Below are positions 1 to 8,868 of a DNA stretch of 64,000 bases, one piece after another. Within the stretch, counting starts at the first letter, position 1, and each line of letters begins with the position of its first letter. Both the position numbers and the translations under genes were made by a program. Origin of the DNA: DATGPD01 sp041398565 (lineage in GTDB: Bacteria > Planctomycetota > UBA1135 > UBA2386); assembly GCA_041398565.1 (NCBI GenBank), contig JAWKUN010000002.1, positions 2,170,001 through 2,234,000 on the forward strand. The letters run 5' to 3'. A model generated the notes under the pieces. That model was given only the letters and a program-made list of their open reading frames with translations, did no database searches and was not told where the DNA came from.

Positions 1-142
1 CCCAGCCGGGCCTCGCCGCCGGCACGAAGCGCAGCAGGTGACGCCAAGACACGTCGCGATAGAAGCGCCAGTAGGCGGTGTCGTAGACGTCGTCGTAGCG
101 CTTGCTGATCCGATCGTGGAAGCGACGGTTGCTGCGGTCCAT
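1..142 (-). CDS. N-terminal fragment of a probable SAM-dependent methyltransferase (cut by window edge)
   Basis: Reading the minus strand from an ATG at 142 gives 47 open codons to the window edge, beginning MDRSNRRFHDRISKRYDD and continuing with Tyr/Trp-rich DTAYWRFYRDVSWRHLLRF. This looks like the short helical lead-in that precedes the glycine-rich SAM-binding loop in many class I methyltransferases. The loop itself would lie outside the window, so the family call is an inference. The gene is divergent from the cytochrome gene starting at 241, leaving a 98 bp shared upstream region. Confidence 0.45.
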   Translation of the reverse strand, partial: MDRSNRRFHDRISKRYDDVYDTAYWRFYRDVSWRHLLRFVPAARPGW

Positions 143-240
143 GGCGAGGGAAGAGCCCAAGCATGGGGCGAAGGCGTCGCCGGAGCGCGCGGATTGCCGT
201 AGAGTTTGACCCCATCTCGAGCGTTCGGCCGGCTCCGTCG

Positions 241-2124
241 ATGCCTCGCAATACCCACCAACGCCTTCGCCTGACCCTCGTCCTGGCCGTCGTCCTGGCG
301 CCGCTGGCCGTGATCGCCGCGCTGGTCTACGGGCACGACCCGGTGGCAGCCGAGGCGGAGCGCCCCCTCATCCACCGCGCCGACGACTACGTCGGCTCGG
401 CCGAGTGCGCGTCCTGCCACCCGGACCATCATGCGAGCTGGGCCAAGACCTACCACCGCACGATGACGCAGCGAGCCAGCCCGGAGACGGTCGTGGGCGG
501 CTTCGACGGCCGCGTCGTGGAGATGTTCGGCGGCAAGGCGCGCCCGTTCCGCGAAGGCGACCGCTTCTTCATGGAGGTGCCGGCCCGCGACGGCAGCCGC
601 TACGTCGGTGAGGTGGCGCTGGCGGTCGGCTCGCACCGCTACCAGCAGTACTTCGAGCTGATCGAGCGCGAGGGCGGCACCTGCTACCGCCGGTTGCCGC
701 TGCTGTGGCACATCGGCGCGCAACGCTGGATGCACCTCAACGGTGTCTTCCTGGCGCCCGACGACGACGACTGGAGCGTGCACGCGTCGATCTGGAACGA
801 GAACTGCATCTTCTGCCACAACACCGGCCCGCGCCCGGGGATCGTGTCGTTGGCCACGCGCGGCGAGAGCGCCAAGCGGGCGTACGACTCGAGCGTCGGC
901 GAACTCGGCATCGCTTGCGAGGCGTGCCACGGACCCGGCGGCGCTCATGCGCGCCGCAACCGCGATCCGCTGACGCGCTACGCTCGCGCCGAGCGTGTCG
1001 CGGACATCATCGCTCCCGCCAAGCTCGACCACGAAGCCAGCAGCGCGCTGTGCGGGCAGTGTCACGGACAGCGCTTGCCCTTCCCGCAGCAGCGCATCGA
1101 GGCGTGGCTGCAGACCGGGCCCACCTACCGCCCGGGCAACCGCCTGACCGACCACGTCACGCCGATCACCCGCGAGACGCCGAGCCTGAACGCGGATCCG
1201 GGGCTGTTCCGCGATCGCTTCTGGGGCGACGGCACCGCGCGCCTGTCCGCCTACGAGATGCAGGGCGTCAGTGAGTCGCCGTGCTTCCAGCGCGGCCAGA
1301 TGAGCTGCGGCTCGTGCCACACGATGCACGGTGGGGATCCGGCGGGCATGGTCGAGCCCGACATGCGCAGCGACCGCGCCTGCGTGCAGTGCCACGAGGG
1401 CATCGGCCGGGACGTCGCCGCGCACACCAAGCACGCGCCGGACAGCGCCGGGGCGCGCTGTCTCGACTGCCACATGCCGCGCATGGTCTACGGCATCCTG
1501 TCCATCCACCGCAGCCACAAGGTAGAGGTGCCCGACCCCAAACGCGATGGCGAGAGCGGCAGGCCGCACGCATGCACGCTGTGCCACGCCGACAAGACGT
1601 TGGCCTGGTCGGCCCGAGAGATGAACCGCCTTTGGGGCGACGGGCGCGCCAGGTTCGCCGCGCCCGACAGCCGCCCGGACCAGGCCGACCTGGCTCTGCC
1701 CGACGCCATGGCCTCGCTGCTGTGCGGCGACGCGGTGCAGCGCGCTGTGTATGCGGCGGCGCTGGGGCGACCCGGGCTCGCCGTCACCCCCGACCACGCC
1801 GCCGAGGTGCGCGTGGCGCTGATCGCCACCCTGTTCGACGCCTACGCCAGCGTGCGCTGGTTGGCCTGGCGCAGCTTGCAGGCACTCGAGGTCGAGGCGC
1901 CGCCGCCCGTGCGGGATGTGCTCGCCGCATTCGATCACGTCGGTGCGCGCGAGACTCGCGAGCGGGTCGGACGTCAGCTCTTCGCCACGTTCGCGCAGCA
2001 GGCGCCGGTGCGGTTCGCGCCGCCTGCCTCGCCCTTCGTCGGCACCGACTTCGCGCCGAACATGCAGGCGCTGGTACCGCTGCTGAATCTCCAATCGCAG
2101 CGGCCGATCGCCATCGGAGAATGA
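241..2124 (+). CDS. Octahaem c-type cytochrome with HEAT-like C-terminus
   Basis: A 627-residue exported multihaem cytochrome c. An N-terminal hydrophobic segment (about residues 9-30) is a signal anchor. Eight CxxCH haem-attachment motifs follow at about residues 56, 189, 226, 271, 356, 381, 407 and 445 (CASCH, CIFCH, CEACH, CGQCH, CGSCH, CVQCH, CLDCH, CTLCH). The last 150 residues have no haem motif and read as alpha-helical HEAT-like repeats. The spacing resembles the doubled-CXXCH cytochrome families that move electrons in the periplasm. Donor and acceptor cannot be told from sequence. I chose the ATG at 241 because the signal sequence starts there; an in-frame start at 163 would put 26 polar residues before it. 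The next gene starts 1 bp after this stop, so they are probably co-transcribed. Confidence 0.85.
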   Translation: MPRNTHQRLRLTLVLAVVLAPLAVIAALVYGHDPVAAEAERPLIHRADDYVGSAECASCHPDHHASWAKTYHRTMTQRASPETVVGGFDGRVVEMFGGKARPFREGDRFFMEVPARDGSRYVGEVALAVGSHRYQQYFELIEREGGTCYRRLPLLWHIGAQRWMHLNGVFLAPDDDDWSVHASIWNENCIFCHNTGPRPGIVSLATRGESAKRAYDSSVGELGIACEACHGPGGAHARRNRDPLTRYARAERVADIIAPAKLDHEASSALCGQCHGQRLPFPQQRIEAWLQTGPTYRPGNRLTDHVTPITRETPSLNADPGLFRDRFWGDGTARLSAYEMQGVSESPCFQRGQMSCGSCHTMHGGDPAGMVEPDMRSDRACVQCHEGIGRDVAAHTKHAPDSAGARCLDCHMPRMVYGILSIHRSHKVEVPDPKRDGESGRPHACTLCHADKTLAWSAREMNRLWGDGRARFAAPDSRPDQADLALPDAMASLLCGDAVQRAVYAAALGRPGLAVTPDHAAEVRVALIATLFDAYASVRWLAWRSLQALEVEAPPPVRDVLAAFDHVGARETRERVGRQLFATFAQQAPVRFAPPASPFVGTDFAPNMQALVPLLNLQSQRPIAIGE

Positions 2125-2125
2125 C

Positions 2126-2551
2126 ATGACGGCACCGGCGGACGCCAAGACGCTGCGCTTCGGCCTGTGGCTCCTTCTCGTCTCGGCGCCGCTCGGGCTG
2201 ACCCTGGAAGCGCTGCACGCGCTCAAGGTGCAGGTCTATCTCGGCAGCCCGATGCGCCGCGAGCTGTGGACGTTGGCGCACGCGCACGGCAACCTCCTGG
2301 GCATCCTCTGCCTGGTCATGGCAGCGGTCGGCGAGCGTTGCTGTCCCGAGCCCGGCGCGCGCGGCCGCATGCTCGCCGCGCTGCGGCTGGGCGCGCTGCT
2401 GATGCCGCTCGGGTTCTTCCTCGGCGGGGTCCTCAACCGCGAAGGCGATCCGTCGCTGTTCGTGCTGATGGTGCCCGCCGGCGCCTTGTGCTTGGTGTTC
2501 GCCTTCGTGCGTGCGATCCTGGGACGTCCTCGCCCCGACGCCAGCGCATGA
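2126..2551 (+). CDS. Small four-helix membrane protein of unknown function
   Basis: A 141-residue integral membrane protein with about four hydrophobic segments (residues 11-30, 52-68, 83-103 and 112-130). The second carries HAHGNLLG, a His-x-His pattern seen in membrane haem-binding proteins related to oxidases. That would suit its place directly behind an octahaem cytochrome, but haem binding is only inferred. It starts 1 bp after the cytochrome stop and its own stop overlaps the next ATG by 4 bp (ATGA), so translation is probably coupled in both directions. Not recognised as a named family. Confidence 0.75.
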   Translation: MTAPADAKTLRFGLWLLLVSAPLGLTLEALHALKVQVYLGSPMRRELWTLAHAHGNLLGILCLVMAAVGERCCPEPGARGRMLAALRLGALLMPLGFFLGGVLNREGDPSLFVLMVPAGALCLVFAFVRAILGRPRPDASA

Positions 2552-3096
2552 CCGACCCGAACCTCCCTTCGCCGGCTTCTGCGCCAGGTGCCGACGAACC
2601 TCTGGTCTCGACCCTCGAGACCGAGCGGCTCGACCGTCGAGTGGTCGCCTACTGGTGGCTGTCGGGTCTCGTGTCGTCGGCCATCCTCGCCCTCTTTCTC
2701 GGTGGCCTGCTGTTCGCAGGCCGGGTCGAACTCGAGGCGCGCCAGCTGTGGCAAGTGGCGAGCTGGGCATGCGGTGGCTTGATCGGCGTCAAGCTGGCCT
2801 GGGCGCTGGTGGCGCCACCGCTGTCGTGGGCGCGATGGCGGTGGGGCATGGACGACCAACTGCTGGTGCTGCGGTGGGGGATCATCTCGCACTACGAGCG
2901 CGCCATTCCCGTCTCGCGCCTGCAGCACATCGATCTCACGCGTGGTCCCATCGAACGCTTGTTCGGTCTGTCGACCCTGGTCGTGCACACCGCCGGAACC
3001 TCGGCCGCGTCGTTCGATCTGCCCGGCCTGGCCGACGGCGTGGCGCGGACACTGCGCGACCGCATCCTGGCGGCGAGGGGCGATGACGTCGTCTGA
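2548..3096 (+). CDS. Bacterial PH-domain membrane protein (YdbS-like)
   Basis: A 182-residue protein with two transmembrane helices (about residues 35-57 and 68-88) followed by one bacterial PH_2 domain. The domain contains the family-typical run WGIISHYERAIPVSRLQHID and then RLFGLSTLVVHTAG. Members of this family (YdbS/YdbT of Bacillus) sit in the membrane, often as pairs of a short and a long protein. Their molecular role is poorly defined; YdbST has been linked to resistance to amylocyclicin-like bacteriocins. The ATG at 2548 overlaps the previous stop by 4 bp and removes a long unlikely in-frame upstream extension. It overlaps the next gene by 14 bp. Confidence 0.85.
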   Translation: MTDPNLPSPASAPGADEPLVSTLETERLDRRVVAYWWLSGLVSSAILALFLGGLLFAGRVELEARQLWQVASWACGGLIGVKLAWALVAPPLSWARWRWGMDDQLLVLRWGIISHYERAIPVSRLQHIDLTRGPIERLFGLSTLVVHTAGTSAASFDLPGLADGVARTLRDRILAARGDDVV

Positions 3097-4744
3097 TGCC
3101 CCTGATCCTGGGGGCGCGGACCCAGGGGACGCTCCTGCTGGCGACGGTCCTCTCGGCGACGCTTCCTCTGACAACGCTGCCTCTGACAACGCTGCCGCCG
3201 GTCCGCATCCGGCCAGTGGCGCTGCCGAGGGGATTGCGACGCACAGGGGTGCCGCCATGCCGCCGGCGGCACCTGCGCCGCCGGCGGAGCGCGTGCTGAT
3301 CCAGGGCCACTTGCACCCCGGCATGCTCCTTCTGAGCTTCCTCGACGCGGTGCGCGCCACGCTGCTGCTCGGCTTGCTGGCTCTGGTCGGCGGCTTCCTC
3401 TGGCTCGCGGGCCTGATGATCACGCTGTTCGTCGCCAACATGGCGTATGCGATCGCGCGCTTCGTCACGTTCCGCTACCGGCTGACGGAGAACGAGCTGA
3501 TCACCACCGAGGGGATCTTGCACCGCCAGGAGCGGCGCATCCCGATCAACCGGGTGCAGGACCTGTCCTTCGAGCAGAGTCTGCTGCGTCGCTTCCTCGG
3601 GCTGGTCGTGGTGTCGATCGAGACCGCGTCGGGCGAGAGCGCCGAGGCCAAGCTCGACTCGCTCGGCCGGCCGCAGGCGGTGGCGCTGCGCGAGGTGGTG
3701 ATGCAGCAGCGCGAGCGGCTGCTGGGCCCCTCCTCGGATGCGACGCACGGTCCGTCGGAGTACGTGCTGCACCGCAGCACTGCGGCCGAGCTGGCTCTGC
3801 GCGGGCTGACCAACAATCGTCTCGGTGTCATCCTCGCCACCGTGTTCGGGCTGTGGGAGCTGCTGCGCGAGTTCGGCCTGGCCGAGACGCTGGTCGGCGT
3901 CACGATCGACCGCCTGTCGGGCTTCGGCACCTTCGGCATCGTGCTGGCGCTGGCTGGCTTCGTGGTGCTGGCGGTGGTGGCGGGGTGGGTGGTGTCGCTC
4001 ACCACGAGCTTCCTGCTCTACTTCCACTTCGTGCTCACGCGGCGCGGCGAGGTGTTCCAGCGCCGCTACGGCCTGATCACCACGCGCGTGCGCTCGCTGC
4101 CGCGGCGCAAGATCCAGCGCGTGATCGTCGAGCAGACCTGGCTGCGCCGCCTGCTCGAAGTGGCGGTGGTGCGGGCCGACTCGGCTGGTGCCACGGCCGG
4201 GCAGAAGGACGAGCGCGAGGCCGGTGGACCCAACGTGGTCGTGCCCCTGGCGCAGCCGCGCAAGATCGCGCCCCTGCTGCCGCTGCTGCTCCCCGGGCTC
4301 GAGCGCGAGAACCCGACCTGGCAGCGCGCGCCGCGTTCGGTGGTCGTGCGCTGCACGCTCAGCGGGTTGATCAACGCGCTGCTACTGGCAGCGATCCTCT
4401 GGTACTGGCTGGGGTCGTGGTCTCTGGTGACCCTGGTGTTGGTGCCGGTCGGCTGGGCGGAGGGCATGCTGCTGCTGCAGAACCTGGCGTTCGGGCTCGG
4501 GCGCGAGCACGTCGTGCTGCGCTACGGCGCGCTGGGACGCTACCAGGCGTTCGTGCCGCTGCGCAAGGTGCAGGGTGTCACGCTCACCGCTGGCCCGGTC
4601 GATCGGTTGCTCGGCCTGGCGCAGCTGACGGTCTGGGTCGCCGGGGGCTCGCCGTCGGCGATGCGGGACCTGCCCATCGGCTTCGCCAAGCGGGCAAAGG
4701 AGCTGATCGCGCGCCAGGCCGCGGTGCGGCGCTTCGTCTGGTGA
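3083..4744 (+). CDS. Triple PH_2-domain membrane protein (YdbT-like)
   Basis: A 553-residue partner of the preceding YdbS-like gene. After a low-complexity acidic/Ala N-terminus (about residues 1-70) there are three copies of the unit two TM helices plus PH_2 domain. The PH domains are marked by GILHRQERRIPINRVQDLSF (first), YGLITTRVRSLPRRKIQRVI (second) and YGALGRYQAFVPLRKVQGVT (third). YdbT proteins usually have two or three such units. I start at 3083 because this is the first ATG after the preceding gene and matches the usual overlap of the pair. The 70-residue N-terminus is probably a disordered cytoplasmic tail. Function is unassigned; membrane location is clear. Confidence 0.85.
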   Translation: MTSSDAPDPGGADPGDAPAGDGPLGDASSDNAASDNAAAGPHPASGAAEGIATHRGAAMPPAAPAPPAERVLIQGHLHPGMLLLSFLDAVRATLLLGLLALVGGFLWLAGLMITLFVANMAYAIARFVTFRYRLTENELITTEGILHRQERRIPINRVQDLSFEQSLLRRFLGLVVVSIETASGESAEAKLDSLGRPQAVALREVVMQQRERLLGPSSDATHGPSEYVLHRSTAAELALRGLTNNRLGVILATVFGLWELLREFGLAETLVGVTIDRLSGFGTFGIVLALAGFVVLAVVAGWVVSLTTSFLLYFHFVLTRRGEVFQRRYGLITTRVRSLPRRKIQRVIVEQTWLRRLLEVAVVRADSAGATAGQKDEREAGGPNVVVPLAQPRKIAPLLPLLLPGLERENPTWQRAPRSVVVRCTLSGLINALLLAAILWYWLGSWSLVTLVLVPVGWAEGMLLLQNLAFGLGREHVVLRYGALGRYQAFVPLRKVQGVTLTAGPVDRLLGLAQLTVWVAGGSPSAMRDLPIGFAKRAKELIARQAAVRRFVW

Positions 4745-4941
4745 CCGAGCCCTCGGCGGCGCCTCGGTCAGCCGCCGTCCGTGTCCGCCTTCCGTGTCCG
4801 CCCGCGGGGCGTGGTCCCCCGCGGTGCCAGCCGGCCCGCCCCACCTGGCCACCGCCGTTCGGTCGCCTTCCTGGCCACCGTGCGATTTCGCGGCAGTCGC
4901 CGTACGCGTTGGTGAAGGGTCCGGGCTAGCCTCGGCGCGCG

Positions 4942-6204
4942 ATGCTGCGCCTCGTGTCCCTGTGCGGGCTCTTCGTCATCCTCCTGATCTGCTTCCTCGT
5001 GTCGTCCGATCGGCGTGCCATCCGCTGGCGCACTGTGGCGATCGGCTTGGGGGTGCAGCTCGTGCTCGGCCTCTTGTTCCTCTACTGGGACCGGGGCAAC
5101 ACCGGCTTGCGTGCCTTCGGTCAGGGTGTCTCCGACTTCCTCGGATTGGCGATGCGTGGAACGGGCTTCGTGTGGGGTGTGTTCGCCGAGGGTGCCGAGA
5201 TGCGCCGGGTGTTCGGCGAGAACAAGGGCTTCGTCTTCGCGGTGATGGTGTTGCCGACGCTGATCTTCTTCTCGTCGTTCATGGCGGTGCTCTACCACCT
5301 CGGGGTCATGCAGGCGGTGGTGCGCGCGATGTCGTCCTTCATGGTGCGCTTCATGGGCACGTCCGGCTCGGAGTCGCTCAGCGCGTGCGCCAACGTCTTC
5401 GTCGGGCAGACCGAAGCGCCTCTGCTGGTCAAGCCGTACCTGCCGCGCATGACCCGGAGCGAGCTGCACGCGATCATGGTCGGCGGCTTCGCCACCATCG
5501 CTGGCGGGGTCTTCGTGCTCTACACCGGCTTCGGCGCCGATCCCGGCCACCTCATGGTGGCCAGCGTCATGGCGGCGCCGGCGGGGCTCGTGTGCAGCAA
5601 GTTGGCGCTCCCCGAGACCGAGCCGAGCGAGACCATGGGGCGGGTCGTGCACAGCGTCGACCGCACCTCGAGCAACGTCGTCGAGGCTGCGGCCAACGGC
5701 GCCATCGACGGTTTGCACCTGGCTCTCAACGTCGGTGCCATGCTGATCGCCTTCCTCGGCTTGGTGGCGGTGATCGACTGGCTGCTGGCCGGTCTGACCG
5801 GTGGCTTCTTCGGCGCGCCGCAGGAGGAGGCGCTCAGCCTCGGCAAGATCCTCGCCTGGGCCTTCAGCCCGCTCGCAGCGCTGATGGGCGCTTCCTTCGA
5901 CGGCGAGGAGATCCTCACCCTCGGCGAACTGCTCGGGACCAAGCTGGCGCTGACCGAACTGGTCGCCTACGCGCGCCTGGGCGAGCTCAAGACTTCGCTC
6001 AGCCCGCGCACCGTCATGCTGGCGAGCTTCGCCCTGTGCGGCTTCGCCAACTTCGCTTCGGTGGCCATCCAGATCGGCGGGCTGGGGGCGATGGCGCCCG
6101 ATCGGCGCCGGGACCTTGCCGCGCTGGGCCTGCGTGCCATGCTGATCGGTTCACTGGCCACCTGTATGACCGCCTGCCTTGCCGGAGTGCTCACCCGTGT
6201 CTGA
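4942..6204 (+). CDS. Concentrative nucleoside transporter (NupC/CNT family)
   Basis: A 420-residue inner-membrane symporter that imports nucleosides with H+ or Na+. Diagnostic CNT stretches are present: SACANVFVGQTEAPLLVKPY (about residues 151-170, with the conserved Glu that contacts ribose), TIAGGVFVLYTGFGAD, and the C-terminal LGTKLALTELVAYARLG. Length is normal for a prokaryotic CNT. The next gene, a purine nucleoside phosphorylase, starts inside this gene's last codons. Uptake and phosphorolysis of purine nucleosides are therefore encoded as one unit. The 197 bp upstream contain no recognisable gene. Confidence 0.93.
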   Translation: MLRLVSLCGLFVILLICFLVSSDRRAIRWRTVAIGLGVQLVLGLLFLYWDRGNTGLRAFGQGVSDFLGLAMRGTGFVWGVFAEGAEMRRVFGENKGFVFAVMVLPTLIFFSSFMAVLYHLGVMQAVVRAMSSFMVRFMGTSGSESLSACANVFVGQTEAPLLVKPYLPRMTRSELHAIMVGGFATIAGGVFVLYTGFGADPGHLMVASVMAAPAGLVCSKLALPETEPSETMGRVVHSVDRTSSNVVEAAANGAIDGLHLALNVGAMLIAFLGLVAVIDWLLAGLTGGFFGAPQEEALSLGKILAWAFSPLAALMGASFDGEEILTLGELLGTKLALTELVAYARLGELKTSLSPRTVMLASFALCGFANFASVAIQIGGLGAMAPDRRRDLAALGLRAMLIGSLATCMTACLAGVLTRV

Positions 6205-7009
6205 AGTCTCGTTGCTCGACGAAGCGATCCTGCACTTCGAGGCCCGCGGTGTGCTCCGGCCGCAGCGCGTCGTGGTGCTCGGCAGCGGCTTCAAGGGTTT
6301 CGCGGCCGAGGTCCAGGACGCCGTCGCCATCCCGTTCGCCGAGGTGCCCAACTGGCCGACGCCCGGTGTCGAAGGGCACGGAGGCAGCGTCGTCTTCGGC
6401 ACCGTGGGCGGTGTGCCCCTGGCGTGCTTGACCGGACGTGTGCACCTCTACGAGGGTTGGGAACCGGACGAGGTCGTGCGGCCGGTGCGGACGCTGCGCC
6501 GCTTCGGTGCATCGGTGTTCCTGTTGACCAACGCCGCCGGCGGGATCAAGGACGGCTTGCGCCCCGGCGACGTGATGGTGATCGAAGACCACCTCAACCT
6601 CACCGGTTGCTCGCCGCTGGTGGGCGAGCACGAGCCGGAGCTCGGGCCGCGCTTTCCGGACCAGAGCCGAGTCTGGGACGTCGACTTGCGCGCACGCTTG
6701 CACGCCGCCGATGCGGACTTGCAGCGTGGCGTGTACGCCGGCTTGCTCGGGCCGAGCTACGAGACGCCGGCCGAGATCCGCATGCTCAAGGCGATCGGTG
6801 CCGACGCCGTCGGCATGAGCACGGTCATCGAGGCGATGGCACTCCACGCCATGGGGGCGCAGGTCTGCGGCTTGTCTCTGATCAGCAACCTCGCGGCGGG
6901 CATCGCACCGACTCCACTGGGCCACGACGAGGTTCTGGCCGCCGGCCGCCAAGCGCAGGCCCGCCTGACGCGCGTCCTCGTCGCGTTCTGCGCGGCTCGC
7001 GGCGAGTGA
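6197..7009 (+). CDS. Purine nucleoside phosphorylase (trimeric, family 2)
   Basis: A 270-residue cytosolic enzyme that splits purine nucleosides with phosphate into free base and ribose-1-phosphate. It has the trimeric PNP hallmarks: LGSGF phosphate loop near the start, GRVHLYEG, TNAAGGIKDGLRPGD, and GADAVGMSTVIEAMALHAMG around the base-binding site. The GTG at 6197 overlaps the transporter stop by 8 bp and gives MSEVSLLDEAI; an in-frame TTG at 6179 would overlap by 26 bp. The fusion-like spacing with the transporter supports a salvage operon. Guanosine/inosine preference is usual for the family but cannot be proven here. Confidence 0.92.
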   Translation: MSEVSLLDEAILHFEARGVLRPQRVVVLGSGFKGFAAEVQDAVAIPFAEVPNWPTPGVEGHGGSVVFGTVGGVPLACLTGRVHLYEGWEPDEVVRPVRTLRRFGASVFLLTNAAGGIKDGLRPGDVMVIEDHLNLTGCSPLVGEHEPELGPRFPDQSRVWDVDLRARLHAADADLQRGVYAGLLGPSYETPAEIRMLKAIGADAVGMSTVIEAMALHAMGAQVCGLSLISNLAAGIAPTPLGHDEVLAAGRQAQARLTRVLVAFCAARGE

Positions 7010-7125
7010 ATCCCCGCTGCCAGCGCAGCCAGCTCGGCCGCACTCGCGCGTTTCGCTGCAGCCCGATCGTCCGGTGTGTCGATGTCCGAGTGCCAGCGCG
7101 TTGGCGCCGGCGAAGGTTGACCATC

Positions 7126-7896
7126 ATGCGAATGCGAGGGCTGCGTTCTTGCGCTTGGGCGCTGGTGTTGTCGATGCTCCCCGCCTGCTCCGGCGGCGGC
7201 GGCGGATCGGGCGGTCCACCGGCGGTGCTGGCCGGCCAGTGGATGGTCTGGCTCACGGTCAACAGCGAAGAGATCGGCCCCTTCGCCACTTGTCTGACGC
7301 AGAGCGGCGCCTCGATCGGTGGGGTCGGCATGACTGGCAGCGTCAGCGGCAACACCTTCACGCTCACCAACGACGACCTCGGCGGGCTGACCGTGCAGTT
7401 CCAAGGGGCCAGCACCGGCAACCAGGCGTCGGGAACGTTCGCGGTGCAAGGGAGCTCGCTCATCGGTGCGTTCCGCATGCAGACCTTCGCGCCGGCGGGT
7501 GCGCTGACCATGAGCGGGACGGTGAACGGCGTCTCGCCGGCGGTGAGCACCACCATCGCCTCGGGGCGGCGCGAGTACTCGGACATGGCGCACACGATGC
7601 TCGAAGACCTCGAGGTCGCCTGCGACGACGGGCTCGTCCGCACCCACTTGACCTTCGGCGCGACGGGCTTCACCACCGGGACGCTGGCGGTCGGCGGTGG
7701 CGGCATCACCGCCACGGTGAGCTACGAGACCGGGGGTTCCGTGTTCGACCTCACCGCCAACGGGGGCTCGGTCACGGTCACGCGTGATGACGCCAGCGGC
7801 ATGGCCGGCAGCTACACGTTGAATTTCGTCGGTGGCGGCAGCTTGAGCGGCAGCTTCGACGTCGCTTGGGACATGGACGCCTACCAGCCGCCGTAG
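7126..7896 (+). CDS. Secreted lipoprotein of unknown function
   Basis: A 256-residue protein starting MRMRGLRSCAWALVLSM and reaching a lipobox LPAC at about residue 20, followed by a Gly/Ser-rich linker. It is therefore probably a lipidated envelope protein. The mature part is Gly/Thr/Ser-rich, with beta-strand-like repeats such as GASIGGVGMTGSVSGNTFTL and a second similar half (TTGTLAVGGGGITATVSYET), as in beta-barrel or beta-helix surface proteins. No family recognised. The 116 bp before it hold no gene. It may be its own transcription unit. Confidence 0.7.
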   Translation: MRMRGLRSCAWALVLSMLPACSGGGGGSGGPPAVLAGQWMVWLTVNSEEIGPFATCLTQSGASIGGVGMTGSVSGNTFTLTNDDLGGLTVQFQGASTGNQASGTFAVQGSSLIGAFRMQTFAPAGALTMSGTVNGVSPAVSTTIASGRREYSDMAHTMLEDLEVACDDGLVRTHLTFGATGFTTGTLAVGGGGITATVSYETGGSVFDLTANGGSVTVTRDDASGMAGSYTLNFVGGGSLSGSFDVAWDMDAYQPP

Positions 7897-8058
7897 GTTG
7901 TTGCGGGCGCGGTGCGGGCCTGGAGCGGTCGAGCGGCGACGTCGGCCCCGCTCGGGATCGTGGCCTCGCTGTAGGGCGCGATTCGCCGGCACGCCTCCGG
8001 CCACTCGGCCCAAGATCCCTTCGCACCCCGGCGCTGCGCGCGCCATCATGGGGCCCGC

Positions 8059-8868
8059 GTGAAGGCGCGCGTGTTCCGACTCCTGCTGCTCCTGGTCCTC
8101 TTCTACGCGACGCTGTGTGTCGCGCTGTACGTGATGCAGGCGCGCATGCTGTTCCCGATGGCGGGAATGGGGCGGGGGCAGCCGCTGCCGGACGTAGGCA
8201 GCGTCGATGTGCACTGGCTCACGCTGGGAGATGGCACTCGCGTGCGGGCCGCCGTGGCAAACCAGGAGCGGCCGAAGGCCTGGATGCTGTTCTTCGTCGG
8301 CAACGGCCAGGATCTGCGCTCGGGGGTGTACTGGGCGCAAGCTTGGCGCGCCTACGACGTCGTAGCCGTCGTGCCCGAGTACCCCGGCTACGGTGACAGC
8401 GAAGGGGCACCGTGCCAGGCGTCGTTGGTCGCCGCGGCCCACGCAGCGGCGGCGTTCGCCGCGGCAGGGGCGCGCCGGGCGGGAGTGCCCTTGGTCGTGG
8501 CCGGTGCGTCGCTGGGTTCGTATCCCGCGGTGCAGCTGGCTGCCGAAGGGATCGGCGACCGCCTGCTGTTGCTGGCGCCCTTCACCAGCGTGCGCGAGGT
8601 CGCCGTGTCGCGCTTCTGGTTCATGCCGGTGCGCTGGTTGTTGCGCCACCCGCTCGACAACCTCGCGCGTGCCGCGCAGGTCGTGCAGCCGGCCCTGGTG
8701 CTGCACGGCGACACCGACGACGTGATTCCGGTGCAGTACGGCCGCACCCTGGCCACGGCTCTGCGCGCACGCTTCGTGCTGGCGGCCGGGTGCGGCCACA
8801 ACGACCTGCCGGTCGAGGCGCACGGCCCCTTCGGCGGCGAGCTGCGCCGGTTCCTGCATGGGGACTAG
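8059..8868 (+). CDS. Alpha/beta-hydrolase with N-terminal membrane anchor
   Basis: A 269-residue serine hydrolase of the ABHD13/BEM46-like group. An N-terminal signal anchor (about residues 7-27) is followed by the fold. The nucleophile elbow is GASLG, the oxyanion region is FFVGNGQDL, and candidate acid and base residues are in LHGDTDDVIP and AAGCGHNDLP. Together these give a complete Ser-Asp-His triad. Substrate is unknown; relatives are esterases/acyl hydrolases at membranes. The start is a GTG. The next gene starts 11 bp before this stop, so the pair is likely co-translated. Confidence 0.85.
   Translation: MKARVFRLLLLLVLFYATLCVALYVMQARMLFPMAGMGRGQPLPDVGSVDVHWLTLGDGTRVRAAVANQERPKAWMLFFVGNGQDLRSGVYWAQAWRAYDVVAVVPEYPGYGDSEGAPCQASLVAAAHAAAAFAAAGARRAGVPLVVAGASLGSYPAVQLAAEGIGDRLLLLAPFTSVREVAVSRFWFMPVRWLLRHPLDNLARAAQVVQPALVLHGDTDDVIPVQYGRTLATALRARFVLAAGCGHNDLPVEAHGPFGGELRRFLHGD

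Noticed and set aside
4745..4941. Direct repeat of TGTCCGCC in the gap before the nucleoside transporter
   Set aside because: Two copies only, in GC-rich DNA, with no symmetry or spacing to suggest an operator.
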